Source: Nostoc sp. LEGE 12450 (lineage in GTDB: Bacteria > Cyanobacteriota > Cyanobacteriia > Cyanobacteriales > Nostocaceae). From it: DNA of 64,000 bases. The notes under the pieces were generated by a model. The model had not been told where the DNA came from. It did not search any database and saw only the letters and a list, made by a program, of their open reading frames with translations. The stretch lies in contig NZ_JADEXU010000013.1 in the NCBI RefSeq assembly GCF_015206895.1, positions 1 through 64,000 on the forward strand. Reading direction: 5' to 3'. Positions 53,901 through 62,500 of the stretch are shown piece after piece. Within the stretch, counting starts at the first letter, position 1. Every line of letters starts with the position of its first letter. A program made the translations under genes and the position numbers.

Positions 53901-55913
53901 GAGCATGGCCCCTTGTGGTAAGTCCCACATGAAGCGACCGCGATTCGCAACTAACATCAGTGCATCTTCTAAGGTGAATACACCCGCAATACAGGCGGCG
54001 ACAAATTCGCCAATGCTGTGACCAATCATCGCTTGGGGCTTGACTCCCCAACTTTGCCACAGTTGCGCTAAAGCGTATTCAATGACGAATAATGCTGGTT
54101 GAGTAAAGCAGGTTTGCCGTAGGGCGATAGCGGCAGTTTCGCGATCGCTTGGCGCGGGATATATAATTTTTCGTAAATCACCGCCCAGTAATGGTTTAAG
54201 GATTTCTGCACATTCATCTACTACCTCCTGAAACACAGGTTCACGGTTGTAGAGATTCAGTCCCATATCCACATATTGCGACCCTTGTCCGGGGAACATG
54301 AAGGCAACAGCTGGATTACGGATTTCTGTATGGCGGGTATTTACTTGATTGGGATCTAAAAATTGTAACGCTGCGATCGCATCTGTGATGTCGTGACAAA
54401 CTACACTACGTCGATAATTTAAGGCTTTGCGCCCTCGCTGTAGGGTATAAGCTACATCGGCTAAGTTAATTTCAGCATTGTACTGGAGATGTTGCTGCAA
54501 ATTTGCTGTTGCAGCTTCTAAGGCTGTACTAGTTTTTGCCGAGAGCAACAATAGCTGCTGTGGACGAGAAGATCCAGAATTTTGAATTTGTGGCGCTTCT
54601 TCCAGCACAATATGAGCATTAGTCCCGCCGACACCAAAAGAACTTACACCGGCTCGTCGCGGAGTTTCACCTTCTGGCCATTCAGCTAGTTTGGTATTTA
54701 CATAGAAAGGGCTATTGGCAAAATCAATCTTGGGATTGGGAGCCTCAAAATTTAAGCTAGGTGGAATCTTTTTATAATGCAGGGCAAGAACGGTTTTAAT
54801 TAATCCTGCTACCCCAGCCGCCGCAACTAAATGTCCGACATTGCTTTTCAGAGAGCCGATCGCACAAAATTGTTTAGCATCTGTATGCACACGAAATGCT
54901 TGCGTCAGCGCTTCAATTTCAATGGGGTCGCCTAAAGGTGTGGCTGTACCGTGAGCTTCAATATAAGAGATGGTTTCTGGATGGAAGTTGGCATAAGCTT
55001 GCGCCATTGCAACGGCTTCTGCTTGTCCGTCTACGCTAGGAGCCGTAAAGCTTACTTTATCAGCACCATCATTATTAATACCTGAACCACGAATTACGGC
55101 ATAGATGCGATCGCCTTCATTGAGTGCATCTTCTAAACGCTTGAGGACAACTATTCCTGCACCATTGTTGAACATTGTACCCTGAGCGCTGGCATCAAAG
55201 GGACGACAATGACCATCTCCAGACAGCATACTGCCTTCTTGAGCCATATAACCGCTATTTTGAGGTGTAGTCATAGATACACCACCAGCTAAAGCCATAT
55301 CGCACTGATAGCTGCTTAAGGCTTGGCAAGCTTGAATAATTGCTACTAAAGAAGTAGAGCAAGCTGTATTAACACTGACAGCCGGGCCTTTCAGGTTGAG
55401 CTTGTAAGCAGCACGGGTGGTTAAAAAGTCTTTTTCATTTGCTAACATCGTCTGGAACTCGCCGATGCGATCGACAATTTCCATGCGTCCAGAAATATGG
55501 TTGGCAAAATAAGTATTTTGACCACAACCAGCGTATAAACCAATCAAACCATCGAAAGATTCTGATTCATAACCAGCATTTTCTAGAGCTTCATAAACCA
55601 ACTCTAGAAAAACTCTAGCTTGTGGGTCCATAACCACAGCTTCCATTGGATTAATGCCAAAGAAGGCAGCATCAAAAGTTTCTCCCCCAGGAATGATTCC
55701 TCTAGCTTTTACATAACTGGGATCTTTGCAAAGGTTCGGGTCAATGCTGGGATCTAATTCCTCATCTTGAAAAAAAGTCGTTGACTCTAATCCCTCACAC
55801 AGATTGCGCCAAAACTCATCGACATTGCCAGCGCCAGGAAATCTTCCTACCATGCCGATAATGGCAACACCATCAATAGGATCTTGGTTATCTGAGGTTT
55901 GCATATTTACCAT
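50997..55913 (-). CDS. type I PKS with aminotransferase (KS-AT-ACP-AMT)
   Basis: 1638 residues. KS (about 10-440) has Cys in NTACSTSLVA and His in EAHGTATPLGDP and KSNVGHLVAAAG. AT (about 550-850) has GHSIGEF and HAFHSPMM, the malonyl-CoA signature. ACP follows at about 940-1010 (FLEMGLDSLSL). A low-complexity linker leads to a class III PLP aminotransferase (about 1160-1580; AAFCNTGSEAV, FDEIVTGFR, PLP Lys in ATYGKIVGGGLPIG). No KR, DH or ER is present, so the beta-keto group is left for transamination. The order matches the aminotransferase modules of mycosubtilin, microcystin (McyE) and microginin synthases. Here the following C domain is in a separate protein, yet the C-terminus (GNPAWYIPDIERPGKYLQV) is the usual linker into one. 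Only 3 nt separate it from the loader gene. Confidence 0.95.
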   Translation of the reverse strand: MVNMQTSDNQDPIDGVAIIGMVGRFPGAGNVDEFWRNLCEGLESTTFFQDEELDPSIDPNLCKDPSYVKARGIIPGGETFDAAFFGINPMEAVVMDPQARVFLELVYEALENAGYESESFDGLIGLYAGCGQNTYFANHISGRMEIVDRIGEFQTMLANEKDFLTTRAAYKLNLKGPAVSVNTACSTSLVAIIQACQALSSYQCDMALAGGVSMTTPQNSGYMAQEGSMLSGDGHCRPFDASAQGTMFNNGAGIVVLKRLEDALNEGDRIYAVIRGSGINNDGADKVSFTAPSVDGQAEAVAMAQAYANFHPETISYIEAHGTATPLGDPIEIEALTQAFRVHTDAKQFCAIGSLKSNVGHLVAAAGVAGLIKTVLALHYKKIPPSLNFEAPNPKIDFANSPFYVNTKLAEWPEGETPRRAGVSSFGVGGTNAHIVLEEAPQIQNSGSSRPQQLLLLSAKTSTALEAATANLQQHLQYNAEINLADVAYTLQRGRKALNYRRSVVCHDITDAIAALQFLDPNQVNTRHTEIRNPAVAFMFPGQGSQYVDMGLNLYNREPVFQEVVDECAEILKPLLGGDLRKIIYPAPSDRETAAIALRQTCFTQPALFVIEYALAQLWQSWGVKPQAMIGHSIGEFVAACIAGVFTLEDALMLVANRGRFMWDLPQGAMLSVRLPAKEVEPRLSPELAIAAINGPSLCVVSGPTEAIAALQKQLESEEVVCRRLHTSHAFHSPMMDDIIAPFAEVVRKVKLSPPQIPFVSTVTADWITAQQATDPMYWARHLRQTVRFAEGIQTLWQQPERVLLEVGPRITTTTLARQQAKDIKQQIAIASLGDNAENEAEWTALLKAVGQLWLAGVSIDWSNFYQRETRQRIPLPTYPFERQRFWIDPLPHPNRTATPKPSNPQLENTQDMTKSPQQKLIPLLKEIIEETSGLEIASVDDSTTFLEMGLDSLSLTQVGLALKKKFQVKVTLRQLLEIYPNLGTLADFINPALSPETLSALGLTETVAEPIPEVPLPAPATTSPTLVVHEVHTNGSAPQISPQPAASSFFENVINQQLQIMSQQLALLGNNSQPVTIPVVPAATPQNNGVKPQNAVSIPATQTSKESPASVDTESNGAKKAFGAAARIEKTQTKTLTTQQRTYLDKIIQRYTQRTKKSKEYTQSHRPYLADPRTVSGFNPTMKEMVYPIVASRSSGSKLWDLDGNEYVDLSNGFGLNLFGWSPPFITEAIEAQLKLGMEIGPQTPLVGEVAKLMCELTNFDRAAFCNTGSEAVLGAMRMARTITGRNLIAIFSGAYHGILDEVIVRGTKKLRSIPAAPGIPPEMVENILVVDYDSPESLEILRSRADELAAVMVESVQSRRPEYQPKEFLQQLRDFTEEAGIALIFDEIVTGFRIHPGGAQAHFGIKADIATYGKIVGGGLPIGVIAGKSQYMDALDGGFWQFGDDSVPEVGVTYFAGTFVRHPLALAAAKAVLQHLKQSGPSLQQNLNARTDKFVAELMGYFQKVQAPYTAYNFGSLFMVKSAPEFPYGDLLFYLLRDKGVHTWDHRPCFLTTAHSEADLAFVMAAFKESIAEMQSAGFLSAPPIEVTNSEVTNNSLRNRPPQPNAKLGRDPQGNPAWYIPDIERPGKYLQVASVS

Positions 55914-55916
55914 TGC

Positions 55917-57947
55917 TTAAACACCTTGTTGATGATTACGGCGACGAGCTTGGGCTGCTTGTTGGCGTTGAGCGCGATTTTGCAGCTTGTCATGAGACGG
56001 TTGGCTGTTCTGGTTTGAATGCAAATATTTTGCTAAAGAGCCAATCGTTGAATACTGAAATAGCTTTACAGCAGGTAGTTCAATACCAAGTTCCTGTTTG
56101 ACTCGCGCAGCAACTTGCAGAATTGAGATTGAAGTTCCTCCTAAATCAAAGAAATTATCATCAATCCCAACGCGATCGATTTTGAGCAGTTCGGATAAAA
56201 TACCTGCAAGCAGACGCTCTAAATCGGTTTGGGGAGTAATATAAGCTTGTTCCAGTTGTGGACGTTCTCTACTTGGTGCTGGCAATTTATGTCTATCTAC
56301 TTTGCCATTTGCAGTCAAAGGCAGTGACTCTAACATCACAAACGCTGATGGCACCATGTAATGAGGTAGTTGCTGCTGTAAAAAACTACGTAAATTATTG
56401 TGTGTATATTTGCTGTTATAGTGAGGAACAATATAAGCAGTCAACTGCTTTTCACCTGTTTCATCCTGACGAGCTAAAACAACAATTTCCCGAACATCAG
56501 GATGTTGTGCAATCTCCCGCTCAATTTCGCCTAGTTCAATTCGGAAACCGCGAATTTTTACCTGATTGTCAATCCGACCTAAAAACTCGATATTGCCATC
56601 TGGAAGATAACGAGCTAAATCTCCGGTTTTGTAAAGGCGGGTTATTAAATTGCTATCAAATGAGTGAGAAATAAATTTTTCGCCAGTCAATTCGGGGCGA
56701 TTCAAATACCCTCTAGCTAATCCATCTCCAGCAATGTACAATTCGCCAATTTCTCCAATTGCTACTGCTTGAAAGTTGTTGTCTAATATATAAACTTGGG
56801 TATTAGCAATTGGGCGACCAATAGGAATAGATACACCTGGTTGCAGTGGCGCTGTTATCAGATGACAGCAGGTAAAAGTTGTATTCTCAGTTGGCCCATA
56901 ACCATTAATTAGCCGACAGTTCTCTACTGTTTGGAGAAACTTCTGTACATGGGGAACAGATAAGACATCGCCACCCGCTAAAAGTTGACGCAAAGATTTT
57001 AACGCATCAATTTTTTCATCCACTATGAGATGGAATAAGCCGGCTGTCAGCCAAAGAGTAGTGACTTGATATTGTTGAATAATCTGCCCTAATTCTTCTA
57101 ATGATGGTGTATGAGGAGGGCAAATTACTAGTTGCCCACCGTTAAGTAAGCAACCCCAAATTTCAAAAGTTGAAGCGTCGAAGGAAATAGGAGCAAGTTG
57201 CAGAATTATTTCTTCAGCCGTGAGGTGAGCATAATTAGTTTCTTTAACCAACCTAACTACACCACGATGGATAATGCTAACCCCTTTGGGTGTACCTGTA
57301 GAACCTGATGTATACATGACATAAGCCAAGTTTTCAGCAGTGACGTTAGTGCTTAGGTTCTCTTTTTTATTTTGGGCGATTGTATGCCAATCTGCATCTA
57401 GGCAAATTACAAATGCTGTATGAGTAGGTAATTTAGCAACTAGTTCTTTTTGAGTTAATAGTATAGATACCTGGGTATCTAATAGCATAAAAGCTAAACG
57501 TTCTTGTGGATACCCTGGATCTAGTGGTACATAAGCTCCACCCGCTTTGAGGATAGCTAAAAGTGCTACAACCATTTCTAAGGAGCGCTCTATGCAGATA
57601 CCTACAAGAGTTTCTGCTCCTATACCTAATGTTTGTAGATATTGTGCCAGTTGATTAGCACGACTATTCAAATCTCTATAGGTGAGATGCTGATTATTAA
57701 AGATTAATGCTACAGCATCAGGTGTTTTCTCAACCTGTGCTTCAAACAACTGATGAATACACGCTTGTTGAGGATAATCTGTTTGAGTCTTATTCCACTC
57801 GATGAGTAGGTCTTTTTCGGATTTTTTCAAGATAGGTAATGTTAAATTATATCGTTCTGAGTTATTATCTGATGATAATGATGTTTGACACTCAGTTACC
57901 AAAAATTGATTTTTATTTTTAGCTAATGAATCAGTTATTGCTTTCAT
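55917..57947 (-). CDS. NRPS loading module (A-PCP), Val-like specificity
   Basis: About 676 residues from ATG 57947 (a TTG at 57962 is in frame; GGA 8 nt upstream favours the ATG). There is no condensation domain. The A domain (about 65-570) has an intact P-loop (YTSGSTGTPKG), FDASTFEIWG, NGYGPTENTTFTCC, GFRIELGEIE and catalytic Lys in TANGKVDRH. The pocket code by manual alignment is D-A-F-W-L-G-G-T-F-K, Val-like. The PCP (DNFFDLGGTSISIL) is followed by a Gln/Arg-rich tail, likely a docking element for the KS. It begins the operon: it should load valine and pass it to the KS of the next protein. It is not a fatty-acyl ligase: the amino-acid-binding Asp is present. Confidence 0.93.
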   Translation of the reverse strand: MKAITDSLAKNKNQFLVTECQTSLSSDNNSERYNLTLPILKKSEKDLLIEWNKTQTDYPQQACIHQLFEAQVEKTPDAVALIFNNQHLTYRDLNSRANQLAQYLQTLGIGAETLVGICIERSLEMVVALLAILKAGGAYVPLDPGYPQERLAFMLLDTQVSILLTQKELVAKLPTHTAFVICLDADWHTIAQNKKENLSTNVTAENLAYVMYTSGSTGTPKGVSIIHRGVVRLVKETNYAHLTAEEIILQLAPISFDASTFEIWGCLLNGGQLVICPPHTPSLEELGQIIQQYQVTTLWLTAGLFHLIVDEKIDALKSLRQLLAGGDVLSVPHVQKFLQTVENCRLINGYGPTENTTFTCCHLITAPLQPGVSIPIGRPIANTQVYILDNNFQAVAIGEIGELYIAGDGLARGYLNRPELTGEKFISHSFDSNLITRLYKTGDLARYLPDGNIEFLGRIDNQVKIRGFRIELGEIEREIAQHPDVREIVVLARQDETGEKQLTAYIVPHYNSKYTHNNLRSFLQQQLPHYMVPSAFVMLESLPLTANGKVDRHKLPAPSRERPQLEQAYITPQTDLERLLAGILSELLKIDRVGIDDNFFDLGGTSISILQVAARVKQELGIELPAVKLFQYSTIGSLAKYLHSNQNSQPSHDKLQNRAQRQQAAQARRRNHQQGV

Positions 57948-57973
57948 ATTTAATTTCCGCAAAAAATATATCT

Positions 57974-58265
57974 TTTTGCAAAACTTGTAGTTTTTAAGTA
58001 GTGCTGCATTTTTAACTCGACAGATGTCAACTTTAACGATGCAGCTAATGTTACTACTAAACTATACAAAACCAGAATTATTACTGAGTGAAAAATACTA
58101 AGGTTTGTTCTAAAATTCATATTGAGAGATACTTTTATATAGATATAGATTTTTGGATAAACCAGTAAACTATGTAAGTTGAGTAGGATATTGTTTCGAG
58201 ATAAAGAAGTAACGATGAATTATGATGTCTGAAAACTAAATATAGCTCCAACACCACGCAAATTT
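57974..58265 (-). pseudogene. decayed acyltransferase-3 gene remnant
   Basis: The stretch aligns by eye with the acyltransferase gene at 49480-50631: GATGCAGC(T/C)AAT and ACCATGTAAATCGAGTAAGATAT-like segments recur as ACTATGTAAGTTGAGTAGGATAT, in the same order. Near 58243-58265 the minus strand reads LRGVGAIFS, matching the LRGIAALVV start motif, so the middle of the gene is deleted. No frame is maintained. It lies directly upstream of the loader gene. Confidence 0.6.
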
Positions 58266-58858
58266 TGTTTAAATACTAGTATTTTTAATTACATTTTTTA
58301 GTCATATTTTTAATTTTTAAATTATATTTCAAGGCTAATTTGACAAGAAATCATGCCGCAATCTTATAATGTTTATATGAAAGGGCACTGACTCTTAGAT
58401 TTAGTTTTTTTATTTTGACCTATTTCCTCAAAATCTGAGTTATTTTCAATACATCTTCATTGAAAATTAAAACTTTAGAGGTGATTTGCAATGAGAGTAT
58501 TAACTGTACGTTCGCTTATTTGAGAGGATAAGAAGGATCAATGCCTTGATGGGCAAGGAAGACAGCGATTTTACCAGCCGATAAGCAAGCAATGGAATCC
58601 CTTTGGAGGTAGTTTGAACTCCAGGCTATGACCAGCGAAATTTTTTGTGACCCTAATTCTACTTATTAATACTTAGTCATCTCAATATTTTATAATATAA
58701 AATAGTTATACCTTATACAATTGGCATAAATCTTTGCAACACATCAGTCGGCTGTAGGGACGTACATCTGTACTGCCTACGTAAGTATTTGTACCAGGTG
58801 TATTGTAAAATATTAAGCTGATTAGGGCAGGCAAGATGCCAGCAACGCCAATTTCATA
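58266..58858. other. AT-rich gap, nothing recognised
   Basis: About 590 nt between two gene remnants. No conserved frame, hairpin with T-run or RNA gene was recognised. The promoter of the NRPS/PKS operon should lie near its left side, within or beside the acyltransferase remnant. Confidence 0.4.
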
Positions 58859-59050
58859 TTAAACAGCGTTAACGCTTAAATTCACTCGCATAATCGTATC
58901 GTTGTAGTTTTTGTCACCATCATTTGCCAAATCTTCAAAGCCAAAGGTGTTATTTCCCAACGTTGAAAGCTTGCTTTTACCGTACAAAATTTTGATTTGC
59001 CATATATCATTTTTGGTAGAGTTAGTAAAACAATAAGGCATAGTCTGCAA
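58859..59050 (-). pseudogene. fragment of a DUF4114-type domain
   Basis: The frame ends NNTFGFEDLANDGDKNYND then TIMRVNLSV. This matches the C-terminal signature of DUF4114 domains (FGFEDL-x2-GGD-x-DYND). Only the last 45 residues are family-like and no start or upstream part is visible, so this is a 3' remnant of a larger secreted protein gene. Confidence 0.5.
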
Positions 59051-59118
59051 TATTTATTTACAACGTTTCCGAATTTACACATATCTCGGCGACCACCCTG
59101 TACCGCAAAATCCTATGT

Positions 59119-59336
59119 AAGAAGTGAGGAGCGATCGCACTTGGTCTGATACGCGCGATATCTCTGCATTCCGCAACACACAGTCAGTACAAGCCTAAAT
59201 ACCCCAACCACAACAAGGTCTTGTGCAAGCTGCATCTTGGCATCGTCATCCTGATGGCCAAATTGAGCTAGTCGCATCACCATCTCCTGTAAATATCAAA
59301 CCGCAGTTAACTTGTGCCGCATTTTCCAGGAGTTAA
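59119..59336 (+). pseudogene. 3' remnant of a TPS adhesin gene
   Basis: The frame reads SDRTWSDTRDISAFR, then an in-frame stop, then GLVQAASWHRHPDGQIELVA and IKPQLTCAAFSRS. It parallels the C-terminus of the adhesin at 31741-34263 (SDRTWSDIRDISAYR, LLQATGWGRNAQGKIELVA, IQPSLTCAVLPKK). The 5' part of the gene is absent. It is a dead relative of that adhesin. Confidence 0.8.
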
Positions 59337-59520
59337 TTTGCCAGAAAAGTACAGGATACTAATAGTTTATATAGAACTCATATTTGATTTTTGAAAAAGT
59401 TCAGTACAACTCAAAGAGCCTTCTTGACTATTACCTATTGCCTCCTACACAAATAAGTTTAGAAATCAAATCGATTGCTATAGTACCTTTTATGTTGAAT
59501 ATGCAGTTACTAAAAAATAT

Positions 59521-59547
59521 AAAAAACGAGGGAGGCCCACTCCCTCG
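59521..59547 (-). terminator. rho-independent terminator of the phosphatase/esterase gene
   Basis: Arms CGAGGGAG and CTCCCTCG flank a 5-nt loop. Read on the minus strand the stem is followed by TTTTTT. It lies 48 nt past the stop codon at 59595. Confidence 0.85.
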
Positions 59548-59594
59548 CATTAACTAATTTTGAATGTTAAATCTAAGCTGTAATCATTTTTCGG

Positions 59595-62500
59595 CTAAAT
59601 GACACTAGCAATAAAAACGAAATCATTTGCTGTGAGGCTAGTTGATGTAATTCCAACTAATGAAGCCAACTCTGTATTTCCGGCTTTCACCAAAGTATCG
59701 CTACCCTGTTGCAATAGTGTTAAAGCACTAAACTGAGTAACACCAATACCACACAGCCCGATTTTATCAATGCCAACTGTAAAATCAGTCACGATGTTCT
59801 TGCTAATTGGCAGACTAGCGTTAGCAATCCAGAATTGGTCAGCACCAGTACCACCAGTTAAGCGATTACCGCCCTGTTGACCAGCAAATAGCACATCATC
59901 ACCATCGCCACCAGATAGGGAATCATTGATACTGGAGAAGAGTTTGTCATCTCCAGAACCACCGTAGAGACGGTTATTGCTACCGTTGCTAGTGAGGGTA
60001 TCGTTACCTGAACCACCGAAGGATGATTGACGCGAACCTTCAACTACTGTGAGAGTATCAGCACCTGCTGCCCCAAACAAATTATTACTACCATTGGCTT
60101 CCACTACGGTAATTTCATCATCACCAGCACCACCATCAGCATTAGTATTGTTAGCAGGGCCATTTACGCCAATCAAGACTTGATCGTTACCGTCTCCTGT
60201 GGACACCGAGGAGTCGCTGCCGGCTAGTACCGTGTCTTCACCGTTTCCAGTCTGGATTGTGTTCCCTTTAGTACCTTCTACAAAGTCTGCTCCGTCACCT
60301 GTGAATAGGGTTTGATTTGGCTGAACGATAATATCATCGCTGGTAGTAGAGCCAAAGTTAATTTCTTCAGTTTCAGGTTGACCTAAACCAGGAGCAAGGT
60401 TAAGGGGCTTCTCCAACTTCAGCAGTAGAATTTCATTGTTGTCTATGACTGGATTTTGAGGATCATTTCCAGGACGACCTGTAGAGAAGGGATAATTGTT
60501 ATCATTAGCTACCAAAATGGTGTTTTTGTCAACAACTAAAACATTTTCAATTGTGACAAATGGGAAGTCAAAGGTGGTTTTGCCATCTCCATTCAGGTCG
60601 TTGGGGTCTTGGATGTTTAACAAGTCTGCAACTTCTTCCTTGGCTACATAACCATTAGAATCTGCTTTAGACAAGTCAATTTTGTAGATCCGCTTAAATT
60701 TAGCTGAGGCTCCTTGACCACCATCCCGCTCAATGACTAGGTACTCATTATCATTAATGACTGCTAAATCCCCGATCGCATACGCGGGATTATCCAGCTT
60801 GTAGTAAAGTGTATTATCGGTGTACTTGCGGCTGGCGATATCAAATTCGTTAATCCGCAACGCACCGGGAGCATCACCTTGAACCGTACCCTCTAGCAGC
60901 ATATAGAGCTTGGTTTTGCTGGCGTTAATTGCTCCACCTTCAAAACCTTTTGAACCACCCAAGTTAGCAAAGGCATCTCCTGAGAGAACATCAGGGTTTT
61001 GTGGCGATCGCACTAAGTTATTCTGAGGATCGCTCAAGAAATCTCGGACTTTATCACCTGTCTCTGGGAAGTCTGTAAATAGTGCATCTACGCCTAATTG
61101 ATAGAACTGCTGAAATTCTAGTTCTGGATTACCTTTGTAATCTGCTGCTAAATACAGGTCTTCATCGCGGAAGGTGTAAGGATGAACCTGTAAACCTGCA
61201 TTGTGAGCATCTTGAACTAAAGTAGTGGGAGCTAACAGCGTTTTGTCAGCATCATTTACTGCACCATCTCCATTGACATCATCTGCCAAACCATCGTTAT
61301 TAGCGTCAATACCTCTGACGCTGACAATCATCCGCTTCCAAGGGCCAATGCCATCAGCATAGGTAGCGATTTCAGCCAAACCTTCTGGAGTCCGTAAATC
61401 ACCATAGGTACGGGTGTCAGTAGTGCCTTCTAAATCATAAGGCTGAGTTTCTATGAGCGTACCATTAAGCTCAATTCCAGCTGCATCTAGAAGTTGAACC
61501 AGGGGAATATCTACACCTGCATTAGGCATAATGCGATCGTGGAGATCCTTGAGATTACCGACTTCAAAGGATTGGATGAAAATCCGGCTGGGATCGGTGA
61601 AGTTCTCCGCCTTGAGTGTATCGATGAGGATTTCACTGATGTTTCGGTTAATTTTCTCCGTAGTGCCTACATAAGTAGCTTCTTCGGCAGAATAGGTGGG
61701 ATGCTTAGTTTCGGGATAGATGCCAATCTTTTTACCTGTCTCGGCTTCTACTTCCTTAACCAAGTCGATGATTTCGGCGAGGGTGGGAATTTCAAATTGA
61801 CCATTGAAGGATTGGTCGCGGAAAGGCACACGCTGTATCGCACCTAAAGTCTTGATTTCTTCTAAAGTAAAGTCTTCAGCAAACCAACCTGTGATTTCTG
61901 TTCCATCTAGGCTGACTGTTTTCTTGCGATCGGTGAACTGTGGATACTTGGTAATATCGTAAACGTCTGTGGTTGTATTGCTCAGATTGACAGTACCATC
62001 AGCGTTCAAAATTGCCAAAGCAGGTTCATGGCGAGCAATTAACACGCCATCTTTTGTAACTACTAAGTCTGGCTCAATAAAGTCAGCACCATCTTCAATT
62101 GCTCGTCTGTATGCCTCTAAGGTATGTTCTGGAAGATCGCCACTAGCGCCTCTGTGACCAATAACTTTAGGTGCTTCTCCATCTAGAGTTTTGAATTGGT
62201 CGGGTGTAGCAATGGGAGCTTCCAACAACTTACCACTGGCATCAAAATGTAGCAGGTAAGGGCCAAACTCATCTCCAACCCAGATTGTGCCGTCTTTATC
62301 AAAGACGAACGATTCTACATCAAAGTCTGCACCAGTCAGTAATCTTCCAGTAGTTCCTTCATTCACAATTTGGAAAGGAACTTTGTTATTAGGGTCAGAC
62401 AGTTGAATGTAATCTAAAACTTTAACAGTGCCATCGCCATTTTCTGTTCCCTTAAAATTCGGGTCTACACGATTGATTCGTAACAGGAAGTCTTCACTAT

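Noticed and set aside
55917-57962. Loader module as a fatty-acyl-AMP ligase
   Set aside because: It has the amino-acid A-domain Asp (FDAST), full NRPS motifs and a Val-like code, not a FAAL-type sequence.
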